From the NCBI RefSeq assembly GCF_031877795.1, contig NC_133932.1, positions 19,718,180 to 19,782,179 of the forward strand: a stretch of 64,000 nucleotides of DNA, in the 5' to 3' direction. Position numbers and translations under genes: made by a program. The notes beneath the pieces were generated by a model. The model saw nothing but the letters and a program-made list of their open reading frames with translations, ran no database searches and had not been told where the DNA came from. Shown here piece by piece: positions 52,401 through 59,665 of this stretch (the stretch's first letter is position 1; each line of letters starts with the position of its first letter). The DNA is from Strix aluco (taxonomy: Eukaryota > Chordata > Aves > Strigiformes > Strigidae).

Positions 52401-55400
52401 CAACACCAGACTCATTCTGGCAAGTTCTTTAGACACACGAGTGCCCATTCTTTGTCACTGAACTCTGAGCATTAAGCACCAAGCCAAAATAACACACAAA
52501 TGTGTCAAGTCAAACTGCCTTTCTTTAGCTCTATCATTTTGCTGTTTAGATCTAAGAAGCATCCTTTATGACACACAGGTATCCCTTTCACATCCACACA
52601 GGTCTCGACAAGTGTAATTTCTATGGGCATCTTTCTATACCCCTTTTTCTCCTTTCTCAAACTAACTACAAGGAGTAAAATTCAGAAAATACAGCATCTG
52701 CTCAGATTCTGGAACAAACTCAGAAGCCCAGTGGAACTGATGAGCAGCTGGTATGCATTCTTTGCTAAAACTATCAATTTCAACCTCATCACCTAAGGAC
52801 GCATGAGGAAAGACTAACAGTACTCAAGACTCCAGAAACTCACTGAATAAGGAATAAATATTATTTGAATGATGCAATTAGTCAAACCTCTTTATTTTCC
52901 ACCCTCTCAAGCCTCAAGGCTCACCTGTGCAATCTGTATTGGCTGAGATAGAGGGATCTGCGTCATCGGCGTTGCAGCAGAGGCCGAGATGGTGGCACCA
53001 GCAGCGCTGTGCTGCTGACTGGCTGAATGCTGCACTGCAGCCGCCAGCAACTGTGCCTGCGCCTGTTGTAGCAATAACTGTTGCTGGGCTGGCGTCAACG
53101 TGAGCTATAAATAATTAGAAAACACAGCCATTAATAATGGAAAGAGCCACTTCAGCTACAAAGTCATTAGCTAGCTCATTACTAGTTATATTAACCAGAC
53201 ATTCCTAGCACTATTGCTACAGTTCAGCCATTAACTAGCCAATGACTCTGGCCTTGAGTAAGGACAGCTGGCTACTCAACACAGTGTACGAACCAACCTA
53301 CCACAGACCTGACATAGACCAAACCGCACAAACGCAAGCATTGGCACTTACTGGAACTTACAGCACCTAACTTTACTCTTAAGTTTTCTTCACAACTCTA
53401 CCAGGAGGTTCAGGAAAAAGGTAATTAAGTAGCAAGCAAAAGAAAAGAATCAGTATTGCCAGGAGTTGAAAGGAAATTTACACCCAGCAGAACAGAAAGT
53501 GATTAGCCAGATGAATGAGAAGCAGGAATGCTGGCTATGGCTACTGAACAAACTGATAACACCCCAGCTGCTTCACATTAGCATGAATCCCTGCCATATT
53601 CCATCATTTCCATTATGCCCTAAGATATAAGTAAAGAACATGAGCTCCATTTGTTTCTCTCCAAGTCTCCCCATCTGCTTTTTTTTTTTTTTTTTAAATA
53701 GAATAGAGTTGGCAAGTTTACATCCCTTCTCCTTCCCAAACACACATTATCTCTGTGAAACAGGTGGCAGCACTCTCTCCTTTACATGTAAATGACTCTT
53801 GATGCCCATATTTACTACAGTCCATATCTGCACAGGCCCGGAGTTTTGGATGTTTCACTACTGCAGACAATCATAAATTAAAACAAACCGGTATTTTTTG
53901 AGAATGAGAAAAATAGTAAAATATGCTCAGTTTTAATAACGTATTAGAACAGTCTCACTTTTAAAACTTTCAAATGCAATTAACCAAAAACTAAATAGGA
54001 TGTTTATTTACACACTAGCATACAAGAAGATTTAACAATTGAATATGAAATTAAGACATCGCTTCATTCAAGTGTAGAGATGATCTAACCTAATACTTCA
54101 AATCATAAATACACTGTTGGAGCAACTGCCCTAAATTCCTTATTAACATGCAAACTCTTAAAACTGCAAAGCTGATTACGTGGAAGGAAACTCTTTAACC
54201 AAACCAGTCCATTCACAAAACTTGCTCTTTTTTTAAATGACTGAAAGCATTTACAACAATTCAGAAATGCCAGTAATCCTAAAACAACAGTTATTCCATA
54301 ATAACTCCCAAAGCCTTCCAATTAAAAAACTCAAAATTGGTAGCTTAAAACATAAGGGTTGCATAGGCTTAAGGCAAGCACTACTATAGTTACTTAAAAA
54401 GAAATGTGTTTGAGAAGAGGAAGAATTAGTGTCAGCAGTTCCCACCATTTTTGTTCTTCACCCAGCTATCTGATAAGATTTAGTCTCATGCTCCCATGCC
54501 TCATTTTAATCTTGAAAAAAAAAATATTCCTCTTTATGACATCAGTGACTTTCTTATTTCTACAGACACCGGGTTTTATTTTCATTGCAGAGTAAGACGG
54601 ATACTGAGAACAGAGGGTAATAATTTTTCTTCTTTTTTTGGAAGGAGATACTTTGTAACAAAAAACCAAAGATTAAAGTCTGCTTTTTTATAGGAAGGTA
54701 TTTTCTGTCCCCTCTTTCACTCAAGTTTCTTCCTATGTTAAAGGAAATTACAATAACCTCCACTGACAGTTCTATGGGGACTGCTGTAGATACTGCCATC
54801 GTTTGCTGGACAGGAGGCTTACTGCAGTATACTTGGGTAAACCTTACCCCAGTGATCTGTCCTCCGGCCAGCATGAGCTGGGTCTGGGGTATGGCCGCCT
54901 GCACTGAAGGCTGCTGGGAAGGCTGGCTTGGCTGCTGAGAGTCCCCAGATTCTTCATTAGATTTAGACTAGTCAAAAAAAGATACAACTCTTTATAGTGT
55001 AAAACAGATGTTAATGTATAACACTGCTATCTCAACACTGCACAATAAAAATCTTTCATCTGCATACAAAAAGCCCTTGGGTTTATTTTAAGAGTGTGTT
55101 TAAGCAATGGCTCTATGTGCCCACCATCTCAGTTACGATTGCTCAAACACGTCTGTAGGCAATGCAGTTTAAACAAAACAAAAAGACTCTCAGGTCTTTT
55201 GTAACTCTTTGACGTTATTTTCAGGTCTCATTTCATTTTATGCAATGCAACTGAAGCTGACACTACCTTTCAGCATAAAGAAAGAAAAGGTTGTTAAAAT
55301 TATTCATTGCCTAAAATCCTGAACAATGGAATGAGGGAAAGGAGATTGTGTTTCCATTTTCTATATCTGCATCCTGCACCTCTAAGTCATCATACTGTTG

Positions 55401-58400
55401 GCTTACACAGAACTGGTTTGAGAAATTCTCACAGGTTTATCTACCTACAGCAAAATACATAATATATACAGTGCTTTTAAATAATCAAAGTTTAGCATTT
55501 TTTAATTGATTGTTGCTTTATTTTAAAATAATTTTTTGTGTGTTTTATCTTTTGGGTTTTTTTTAAACAGAAGAAATTGTGAAGACATGAGAGAGGAAAT
55601 GCAAGTGCATGAAGAGAGGGAGAGAGTTTTATGATAATTAAAACTGGTTATGCAGAACATTAAAATTCTGCATAGATTTGCATATTTTCCACCACCTGTT
55701 TTGGGGACTGCAGAGCAGGCTAATTAACATAAAGGCTCTGATTAATTCTGCCAGTCATTGAGCGATAATTACAGCGCAGGACTGTAAACATTCTGCACTG
55801 GAGATACAGCCTGTTTGCCAACATCTCTCTCAGGGATGGAAGTTTACCATGGCAACCAAGGCAATTTTCTGCCTCCTTCCTCTTAGAAAGGAAGGTCACT
55901 ATACCTCCTCTTCTTTCCAAATTGTTATTATGTATAAGTGGGTCCACATTCTATTGCATTTCATGTAATGCACTACCTACATTCTTTAATAACAAGCAAT
56001 ACTGAAACCAGTTTTCAATAAAACTGCATCCCTTGCCCCTTAATATAGTACCGAGAGGAAGTGACACGTTAACTGATACACTGAAGTGTTCAGCATCATA
56101 AAAAAAGTTTGAAAGCTTTGTTGTCTCACGTACATTATTAAACAATTACTCTGACTTATTTTGAAATCACTGTGTTATTTACACAAGCAATCTACACTTG
56201 CCACATTACACAGTTAATGTTACATTATACTCCTATATTCAGCTACCAGAAGTAAGGACAAATTGCAAAGTAGTACTTGCTATGTTTAAAGTAAGTGAAT
56301 AGATGGAAGAACATGAAATATTCCCGGAGTTTTATAGTTTTCATGATACAGCACCTGACTGAAATTCCGTATAAAATTACAATCACTGCATGTTTTAAAC
56401 AACTCCAGTTTCTGAATGCTTACAATCCTGAACCTGATTTACAGTTGTAAAGCTATTATTTCCTCATACCTATCGCTTCCAAGACCAGTCAGAATAAAAA
56501 ACCAGAATAACATATCATAGCTTAAAAACTATCTCTAATGGGACCATAATGCTGTTTGGAATGAGAGAAGGACAAGCAGCAGCAGGAGATTGTCTTTACC
56601 TGTACATTTAAGGACTGAGCAGCAGCCTGTAAACTTGTTCCAGCGAGCTGGACCTACAATACAGTGCAAAAAATGGAAGTGAAAAAACGTAGAATCCACA
56701 GAAAACTGTAACAATGTAAAAAGAACAACTTCCCCACCCTCACCCCATCAAAAACTCCCCCAAGAACTATGCATGCCCCTCTAACACCTGAATCTGTGAA
56801 ATAGGGGCTGTGCTCCAGACTGAAAAAAGTCTGTAAGACTCTTCCACAGTGTTATTTGTCTACCTCTTGCTGAACATACTCCTGCCTAGAGACCTAGATA
56901 TTATCATGAAATTGAGTTGAAACAGAGCATTTGGGGGTGGACAGGCTAACCATTCCTGTTAAAAAAATCCAGTCTTCAGTGGAGGGCATTAAGTTCTACT
57001 CATCACCATCCTTCTAATATTTCACAACAGATCTTACCCCAAATATGTACACTGCATTCACCTGCTTCCTTATACAACAGAGGAGCAATCACCTGCATAG
57101 CACAAAACCCACAGCATAAACACTCTTCCTCAAATCAACCCATTCAAGTATTTGCAGTCTTCAGCCACTGAAAAGAAGGTCTCAATACAGAGGACTGGAG
57201 ACACTTCACAAAGGCTGTATTGATTCAGGTATACTCAAAACTTGAATTCAATGTTTGTGATTAACAGGTTCAAGGAAGTTCTTGTGGGTTAGCAGTGAAG
57301 AAAAACTGACCCTTCAGAAAGAGAGATTTTTCAAGAGTGTTACTTCATCTCTAATAAGGATTTTCTCTGTAAAATAAATGCTAAATTTTCATTTACTGAA
57401 TTTACTGAAAACCATTTTTATCAGTCTCACCTTGTTTGTACCACTACTCAAAGGAATGCTATGTAATTAATTACCAACACTTTCAAAGGTCAGAGTTACA
57501 GCCTGTAGTGAATTCCATGTTTGGAAACCACTGCTCATTTGAAAACCAGGCAACACGTAAGGATACAATAAAGCAAAGCAAAATGTAGCACTCTTGCCTC
57601 TATAAAAAGATGTCCCCACATAATATACATCACAAATCAGAGTCCACATATCTGCAAGCACAGGGAGGAGTGTATTCATTTAAATTGCAGTACATGAAAT
57701 TAATAACTGAATATTCAAGCAGGCAACCCTTAAGTGTCACCTTGGAAATATTTCCTACTGCTCTAGATGAAGGTACTAGACTTACTAAGCACGTTCTACA
57801 TCTAAGCAAACACTCTCAGAAAAGCTCCTCCTCATCACAAGCAAAATGTAGTTTGATAGTTGATGTAATCTGAGCTTTTAACATGAATTAACAGCAGAGA
57901 ATAACCTAAACAATAATAGCTTTCCATCCAAAAAATATACTCAGAAATACTACTTTAAAAATTACATAATAATAGAAAACCCACATGAAAGACTACAACC
58001 GTATCTCGTTCAGGTACGGCCAGCGTATTCCTGAAAATCTCTTCGAATGAAATTTGGACCCCCCTTCCACCACACAACAAACATTTTCTAATTAGAAACT
58101 CAACTGTTCCTGAACATTACCTACAACCTAACATTCTGTATTAGTCTGGAGGAAAGCACTGTGTGTTAAGGCTGAATAACACCCCACTAACAGCAGCCAC
58201 ACTAGAAGAGGACAGTTTGACAATAGATTCCCACACACCTGCAGATGCATGAAAGAATAGCTGAGATTTTCCTTTGAACTAGTTTCAAGAAATGAATCAC
58301 ACTTTATCAAACATGAAGTTACAAAGATCCTGACAACTGTTTAAATAAATACATTTCCAAAGCAAGATAAAGCACTGTGCTAAATATAATTACTGTCCTG

Positions 58401-59665
58401 GATCAATCTGTATAACAAAAGGAAGACTAAAACAAACACACAAAATTCTGCAGAACAGCTGTATCTGTCTCCGTGTTAAACACATACTGACAACCCATGA
58501 AAACTAGTCAGCTTCTCTCCACATAAAGGCAGCCTACAACAGCCTATTGGTTCAGCAAATTCAAACACTGGCACTCTCTAGGTCCTGTATAACCCAATCT
58601 GCTAGGAAAATTGTAATTATGTGACAAGACGTGTGGAATGTTCCATACAATAAAATGGTAGTTCAGAGCTCTTAAAAGAGGGCATAAAAGCTTCAGTACG
58701 TCAATTATACCACAATAACTGTGCAACCTGAGACCTCAAACACTCAAGGTCAGCCAATTAGGTACAGTATTTTAAAGTTTAAACTTGGTGCTGAGGAACG
58801 GAAAGAAATTAGGACATTTGTTTTCATACATCAAGTGCTAACAGATAAAAAAACTACAAAAAAATGCCCCTTATACTTTTCTTCACCTAGGGATGCCCCA
58901 TTTTGCTTCAGCCTACATCTGAAGTTCAGCTTTGATTCCCTAAACACAGCAGCAGCAGAACAGAGGGATAGTAGTAGAAGCCTGAATACCACCTGACAAA
59001 CAGGTCCTTGAAATAACTTTAAAAAAAAAAAATTCACAAACCAAATATGCTTAGTAAGTACGATCACTTTGTATTTCTAGTTAACGTGTAAGAGATTGAA
59101 ACACTGAAGCGTAGTGCTGACTACCATTCAATACCACTTCTGGTTTCTTAACTAGGTAGTGACAGTTTCAGAACCTTGGCAGCTGTTGGGCCAATACAAT
59201 CCTTTACCAAAAAGATTAAATTTTACTTTGCCTTTCGATTTGGTATTTCCATTAAGGTTTAAAAACAAACAAACAAAAAAACCCCAACCCTACCACTTTA
59301 GGCATTCTCAAGTCTCCAGAAAGGGGCTTTCTAGTTCCCCCAAATAAGTCTCACGCTATCTTGACGTATTCTGTAACCTAATGCAATGAAGTGAGTGCCA
59401 CAGTAAGAACTTCTTCCCACCCAAGCTATTTAAGCATGTGGTCTACCCATATGCTCCTTTACATGGCTATCCATCATTCACACAGAGAGAACACAGAACA
59501 TACAAGAGCAGCTGCATTCGTATCTGCCCAAATCTCCCCTACTTTGAAATGGGTCTCCTCTTACCTGATGAAGGTGCCCAAAGAAGGCCTGGGCCTGGGC
59601 TGTAGAGATTGCTCCTCCGACAGGCACAGGCTGCTTTTGAAAGTCCAGGCCATTTGTTTGCGTGC
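22119..59665 (-). CDS. POU2F1: POU2F1 (Oct-1), 14 coding exons joined with introns, 5' end missing
   Basis: Ubiquitous nuclear transcription factor that binds the octamer ATGCAAAT and activates histone H2B, snRNA and immunoglobulin-type promoters. In transcript order the exons are 59565-59665, 56600-56653, 54848-54967, 52925-53104, 46972-47098, 37749-37843, 35252-35425, 31393-31534, 29087-29232, 28074-28253, 25351-25456, 24579-24924, 23636-23724 and 22119-22429. All splice sites are GT/AG and phases agree at every junction. The sum is 2171 bases, about 722 residues plus stop, so with ~20 missing N-terminal residues the protein would be about 742 long, against 743 in human. Using numbering offset for the missing exon, the order is: Gln-rich activation region (about 21-245), POU-specific domain (277-351), linker (to 376), homeodomain (377-436), Ser/Thr/Ala-rich C-terminus. 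The related genes POU2F2 and POU2F3 are excluded by the near-identity of the Gln-rich and C-terminal parts to Oct-1. Confidence 0.97.
22430..23635 (-). other. POU2F1 intron
   Basis: AT-rich intron of 1.2 kb between donor GTCAGT (near 23635) and acceptor TTTTTTAG (near 22430). Nothing further recognised. Confidence 0.85.
23636..23724 (-). CDS. POU2F1: POU2F1 exon, C-terminal region
   Basis: Encodes [20 protein letters not shown] and then SNSTLATIQ. Split codons at both ends (A at the 5' end, G at the 3' end) fit the neighbours exactly. Acceptor CTGCAG, donor GTCAGT. Human reads LSGALSP where this has LGGALSP. Confidence 0.95.
23836..23868 (+). other. potential G-quadruplex tract
   Basis: Plus-strand run of G5, G9, G3 and G3 with short loops (GGGGGAGG, TGGGGGGGGG, CAGGGAGGGAGG). 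It lies about 110 bases upstream of a POU2F1 exon. The pre-mRNA carries the complementary C-rich strand. Confidence 0.6.
24300..24385 (+). mobile_element. probable MIR SINE remnant
   Basis: TTTTTCATCTGTAAAATGAA at about 24364 is the hallmark 3'-side phrase of MIR elements (consensus close to TTCCTCATCTGTAAAATGGG). Only that part is convincing. The left boundary is a guess. Confidence 0.5.
24579..24924 (-). CDS. POU2F1: POU2F1 exon, Ser/Thr/Ala-rich activation region
   Basis: The largest internal exon. After a split Gly codon it reads [18 protein letters not shown], a Ser/Pro stretch, a Ser/Thr stretch ([18 protein letters not shown]), [11 protein letters not shown], a run of five Ala, and [18 protein letters not shown] to SQFAAG. 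This is the low-complexity C-terminal region typical of Oct-1. Acceptor TTCTAG, donor GTAAGG. The 2-base leftovers at each end fit the adjoining exons. Confidence 0.96.
24925..25350 (-). other. POU2F1 intron
   Basis: A 426-base intron from donor GTAAGG to acceptor TTCTAG. No element recognised. Confidence 0.85.
25351..25456 (-). CDS. POU2F1: POU2F1 exon downstream of the homeodomain
   Basis: Encodes [20 protein letters not shown] and [15 protein letters not shown], ending with the first base of a Gly codon. Human Oct-1 has the same block with TSAAVTNLSVTG. Acceptor CTCCAG, donor GTAAGG. Confidence 0.95.
25457..28073 (-). other. POU2F1 intron
   Basis: AT-rich 2.6-kb intron. No repeat family or RNA gene could be named. 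Open frames are short. Confidence 0.8.
28074..28253 (-). CDS. POU2F1: POU2F1 exon: second part of the homeodomain
   Basis: 60 codons. [20 protein letters not shown] leads into [17 protein letters not shown], the DNA-recognition helix 3 of the POU homeodomain (Val47, Cys50 and Asn51 in homeodomain numbering). [18 protein letters not shown] follows. Two small differences from human are visible: SDEITM for SEEITM, and IFPCPTSL for IFPSPTSL. Acceptor TTCTCAG, donor GTAAGA. Phase 0 at both ends. Confidence 0.98.
28254..29086 (-). other. POU2F1 intron within the homeodomain
   Basis: An 833-base intron splitting the homeodomain between helices 1 and 2 (after KSFLE). Nothing else recognised. Confidence 0.85.
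29087..29232 (-). CDS. POU2F1: POU2F1 exon: POU linker and start of homeodomain
   Basis: Encodes the flexible linker [20 protein letters not shown] followed by GVEGLN, then the basic N-terminal arm and helix 1 of the homeodomain, [20 protein letters not shown], ending FLE. RRRKKR is also the nuclear localisation signal. The linker is 26 residues, two more than I recall for human (SPGIEGLS). Acceptor TTTCAG, donor GTCAGT. Confidence 0.97.
29233..31392 (-). other. POU2F1 intron between POU-specific domain and linker
   Basis: A 2.2-kb intron. No named repeat. An A-rich stretch occurs near 30800. Confidence 0.8.
31393..31534 (-). CDS. POU2F1: POU2F1 exon: main part of the POU-specific domain
   Basis: 47 codons plus one base. 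[20 protein letters not shown] and [20 protein letters not shown], then EKWLNDA. The segment [16 protein letters not shown] is helices 2-3 of the POU-specific domain; the Gln and Thr of SQTT contact the ATGC half of the octamer. It appears identical to mammalian Oct-1 across the exon. Acceptor GTCCAG, donor GTGAAT. Confidence 0.98.
31535..35251 (-). other. POU2F1 intron within the POU-specific domain
   Basis: A 3.7-kb AT-rich intron. A short (AC)n run is near 32263. No gene, RNA or named transposon was seen. Confidence 0.8.
35252..35425 (-). CDS. POU2F1: POU2F1 exon: start of the POU-specific domain
   Basis: 58 codons: [20 protein letters not shown], then [20 protein letters not shown] and [18 protein letters not shown]. 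The POU-specific domain begins at [14 protein letters not shown] (helix 1), and [11 protein letters not shown] leads into helix 2. Acceptor TTAATAG, donor GTGAGA. Phase 0 at both ends. Confidence 0.98.
35426..37748 (-). other. POU2F1 intron
   Basis: A 2.3-kb AT-rich intron with no element recognised. Confidence 0.8.
37749..37843 (-). CDS. POU2F1: POU2F1 exon, Gln/Leu-rich region
   Basis: Completes a split Gly codon, then [20 protein letters not shown] and [11 protein letters not shown]. This is part of the Gln-rich transactivation region that can contact the basal transcription machinery. Human has ITLTSQ where this has ITLASQ. Acceptor CTCCAG, donor GTCAGG. Confidence 0.96.
38112..38861. 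mobile_element. hAT-type non-autonomous DNA transposon with 8-bp target duplication
   Basis: Imperfect terminal inverted repeats, CAGCGGTTTTTAATCTGTGG at the left and (reading inward from the right) CAGGGGTTCTCAACCTTTCC. They are followed by subterminal GGTCTGCGGACCCC and GGTCCACGG motifs typical of hAT/Charlie-like elements. Flanking 8-bp copies ATATAGGT (38104-38111) and ATCTAGGT (38862-38869) match at 7 of 8 positions, the size expected for hAT insertion. At about 750 bp it has no transposase frame, so it would have needed a partner element to move. Confidence 0.85.
38400..38419. repeat. perfect 8-bp inverted repeat (hairpin) inside the hAT element
   Basis: GTGGCCCT, loop CTTT, AGGGCCAC. 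A short perfect stem in the middle of the element; it may be a remnant of internal palindromic structure. Confidence 0.7.
39998..40019. repeat. T22 homopolymer
   Basis: Run of 22 T on the plus strand in a POU2F1 intron. It could be the reversed poly(A) tail of an old retroposed sequence, but no body next to it could be identified. Confidence 0.85.
41180..42060 (+). mobile_element. CR1 LINE 3' remnant (decayed reverse transcriptase)
   Basis: Plus-strand translation in shifting frames gives pieces of the CR1 ORF2 C-terminus: [13 protein letters not shown], then the FADD catalytic box altered to FVDN (about 41264), then [40 protein letters not shown] and [13 protein letters not shown] (41438-41644). 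It continues into a CR1-like 3' end finishing near TTTTTTGAATCTATGAAAAC (42045-42063), close to the usual CR1 tail. Frameshifts and the lost catalytic Asp make it dead. It lies antisense to POU2F1. Confidence 0.88.
46972..47098 (-). CDS. POU2F1: POU2F1 exon, Gln-rich region
   Basis: [20 protein letters not shown], then [20 protein letters not shown] and QQ, ending with the first base of a Gly codon. Human has DLQQLQQ where this has DLQHLQQ. The acceptor is AAG (CCTTAAG), less usual than CAG, but it follows a very long pyrimidine tract. The donor is GTAAGT. Confidence 0.96.
47110..47178. repeat. 69-base homopurine/homopyrimidine tract at a splice acceptor
   Basis: The plus strand is unbroken A/G from 47110 to 47178, including G4, G10 and G6 runs (47111-47133). 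On the POU2F1 strand this is a continuous pyrimidine tract ending about 11 bases before the AAG acceptor. It can form triplex (H-DNA), and the G-runs can form a quadruplex on the plus strand. Confidence 0.9.
49544..49559. repeat. (CA)8 microsatellite
   Basis: Short pure AC repeat in a POU2F1 intron. Confidence 0.85.
50440..50720. promoter_or_regulatory. candidate conserved non-coding element, homeodomain-motif rich
   Basis: Contains GCAATTAGTTAATTAAAATA, GTTAATCAATTATT (resembling an HNF1/POU-type site), ATCATCAATTAAAAC, ATGCAAACAAAG (octamer-like and forkhead-like) and GCGCTGTTTATAAATCATCG. The density of TAAT-type motifs with few simple repeats is typical of intronic enhancers. Function and conservation are inferred, not seen. 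Confidence 0.35.
52925..53104 (-). CDS. POU2F1: POU2F1 exon, Gln/Ala-rich region
   Basis: 60 codons: [60 protein letters not shown]. The glutamine-rich activation domain of Oct-1. Its Gln runs look slightly shorter than I recall for human (AVQHSAS here, AVQQHSAS there). Acceptor CTATAG, donor GTGAGC. Phase 0 at both ends. Confidence 0.96.
53105..54847 (-). other. POU2F1 intron
   Basis: A 1.7-kb intron with a T-run at about 53679-53695. Nothing else recognised. Confidence 0.8.
54848..54967 (-). CDS. POU2F1: POU2F1 exon, Ser/Gln-rich region
   Basis: 40 codons: [20 protein letters not shown], then [20 protein letters not shown]. It appears identical to the human block. Acceptor GACTAG preceded by a T-run; donor GTAAGG. 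Phase 0 at both ends. Confidence 0.97.
55676..55683 (-). promoter_or_regulatory. perfect octamer site (ATGCAAAT on minus strand)
   Basis: Exact match to the canonical POU2F1/POU2F2 binding site. It is the only perfect copy I noticed in the window, and it lies in an intron of the gene encoding the factor. Confidence 0.6.
55842..55857. promoter_or_regulatory. RFX/X-box-like near-palindrome
   Basis: GTTTACCATGGCAACC fits the RFX family X-box pattern (two GTTRCC-type half sites in inverted orientation) with one changed position. Confidence 0.45.
56600..56653 (-). CDS. POU2F1: POU2F1 exon, 18 codons
   Basis: [18 protein letters not shown], which appears identical to human Oct-1. The small exon sits between acceptor TTGTAG and donor GTAAAG, phase 0 at both ends, so skipping it would keep the frame. 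Confidence 0.96.
56654..59564 (-). other. POU2F1 intron
   Basis: A 2.9-kb intron with no gene or named repeat visible. Confidence 0.8.
59565..59665 (-). CDS. POU2F1: POU2F1 exon, first coding exon visible
   Basis: Begins with two bases completing a Gly codon from an upstream exon, then [20 protein letters not shown] and [13 protein letters not shown]. Human reads AFLGHLHQ where this has AFFGHLHQ. Acceptor CTCCAG, donor GTAAGA. The preceding N-terminal exon, expected to encode about 20 residues and end in a single G, is not found up to 64000. Confidence 0.96.

Larger units (their letters stand above)
47099..52924 (-). other. POU2F1 intron with a conserved-looking non-coding block
   Basis: A 5.8-kb intron. 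It contains the homopurine tract next to its 3' end, a (CA)n run at 49544-49559, and an AT-rich block dense in homeodomain-type motifs around 50440-50720. No gene or named transposon was identified. Confidence 0.8.
55620..55900. promoter_or_regulatory. candidate conserved enhancer with octamer, TAATTA and RFX-like sites
   Basis: Within about 200 bases there are: a perfect octamer ATTTGCAT (55676-55683), an E-box CACCTG (55693-55698), TAATTA twice (55721-55726 and 55766-55771), ATTAAT (55741-55746), and a near-palindromic X-box GTTTACCATGGCAACC (55842-55857) resembling RFX sites. This clustering suggests an intronic enhancer. The octamer raises the possibility that Oct-1 binds its own gene. 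Confidence 0.45.
54968..56599 (-). other. POU2F1 intron with octamer-containing element
   Basis: A 1.6-kb intron. Its most structured part is the candidate regulatory block at 55620-55900. The remainder is ordinary AT-rich sequence. Confidence 0.8.
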
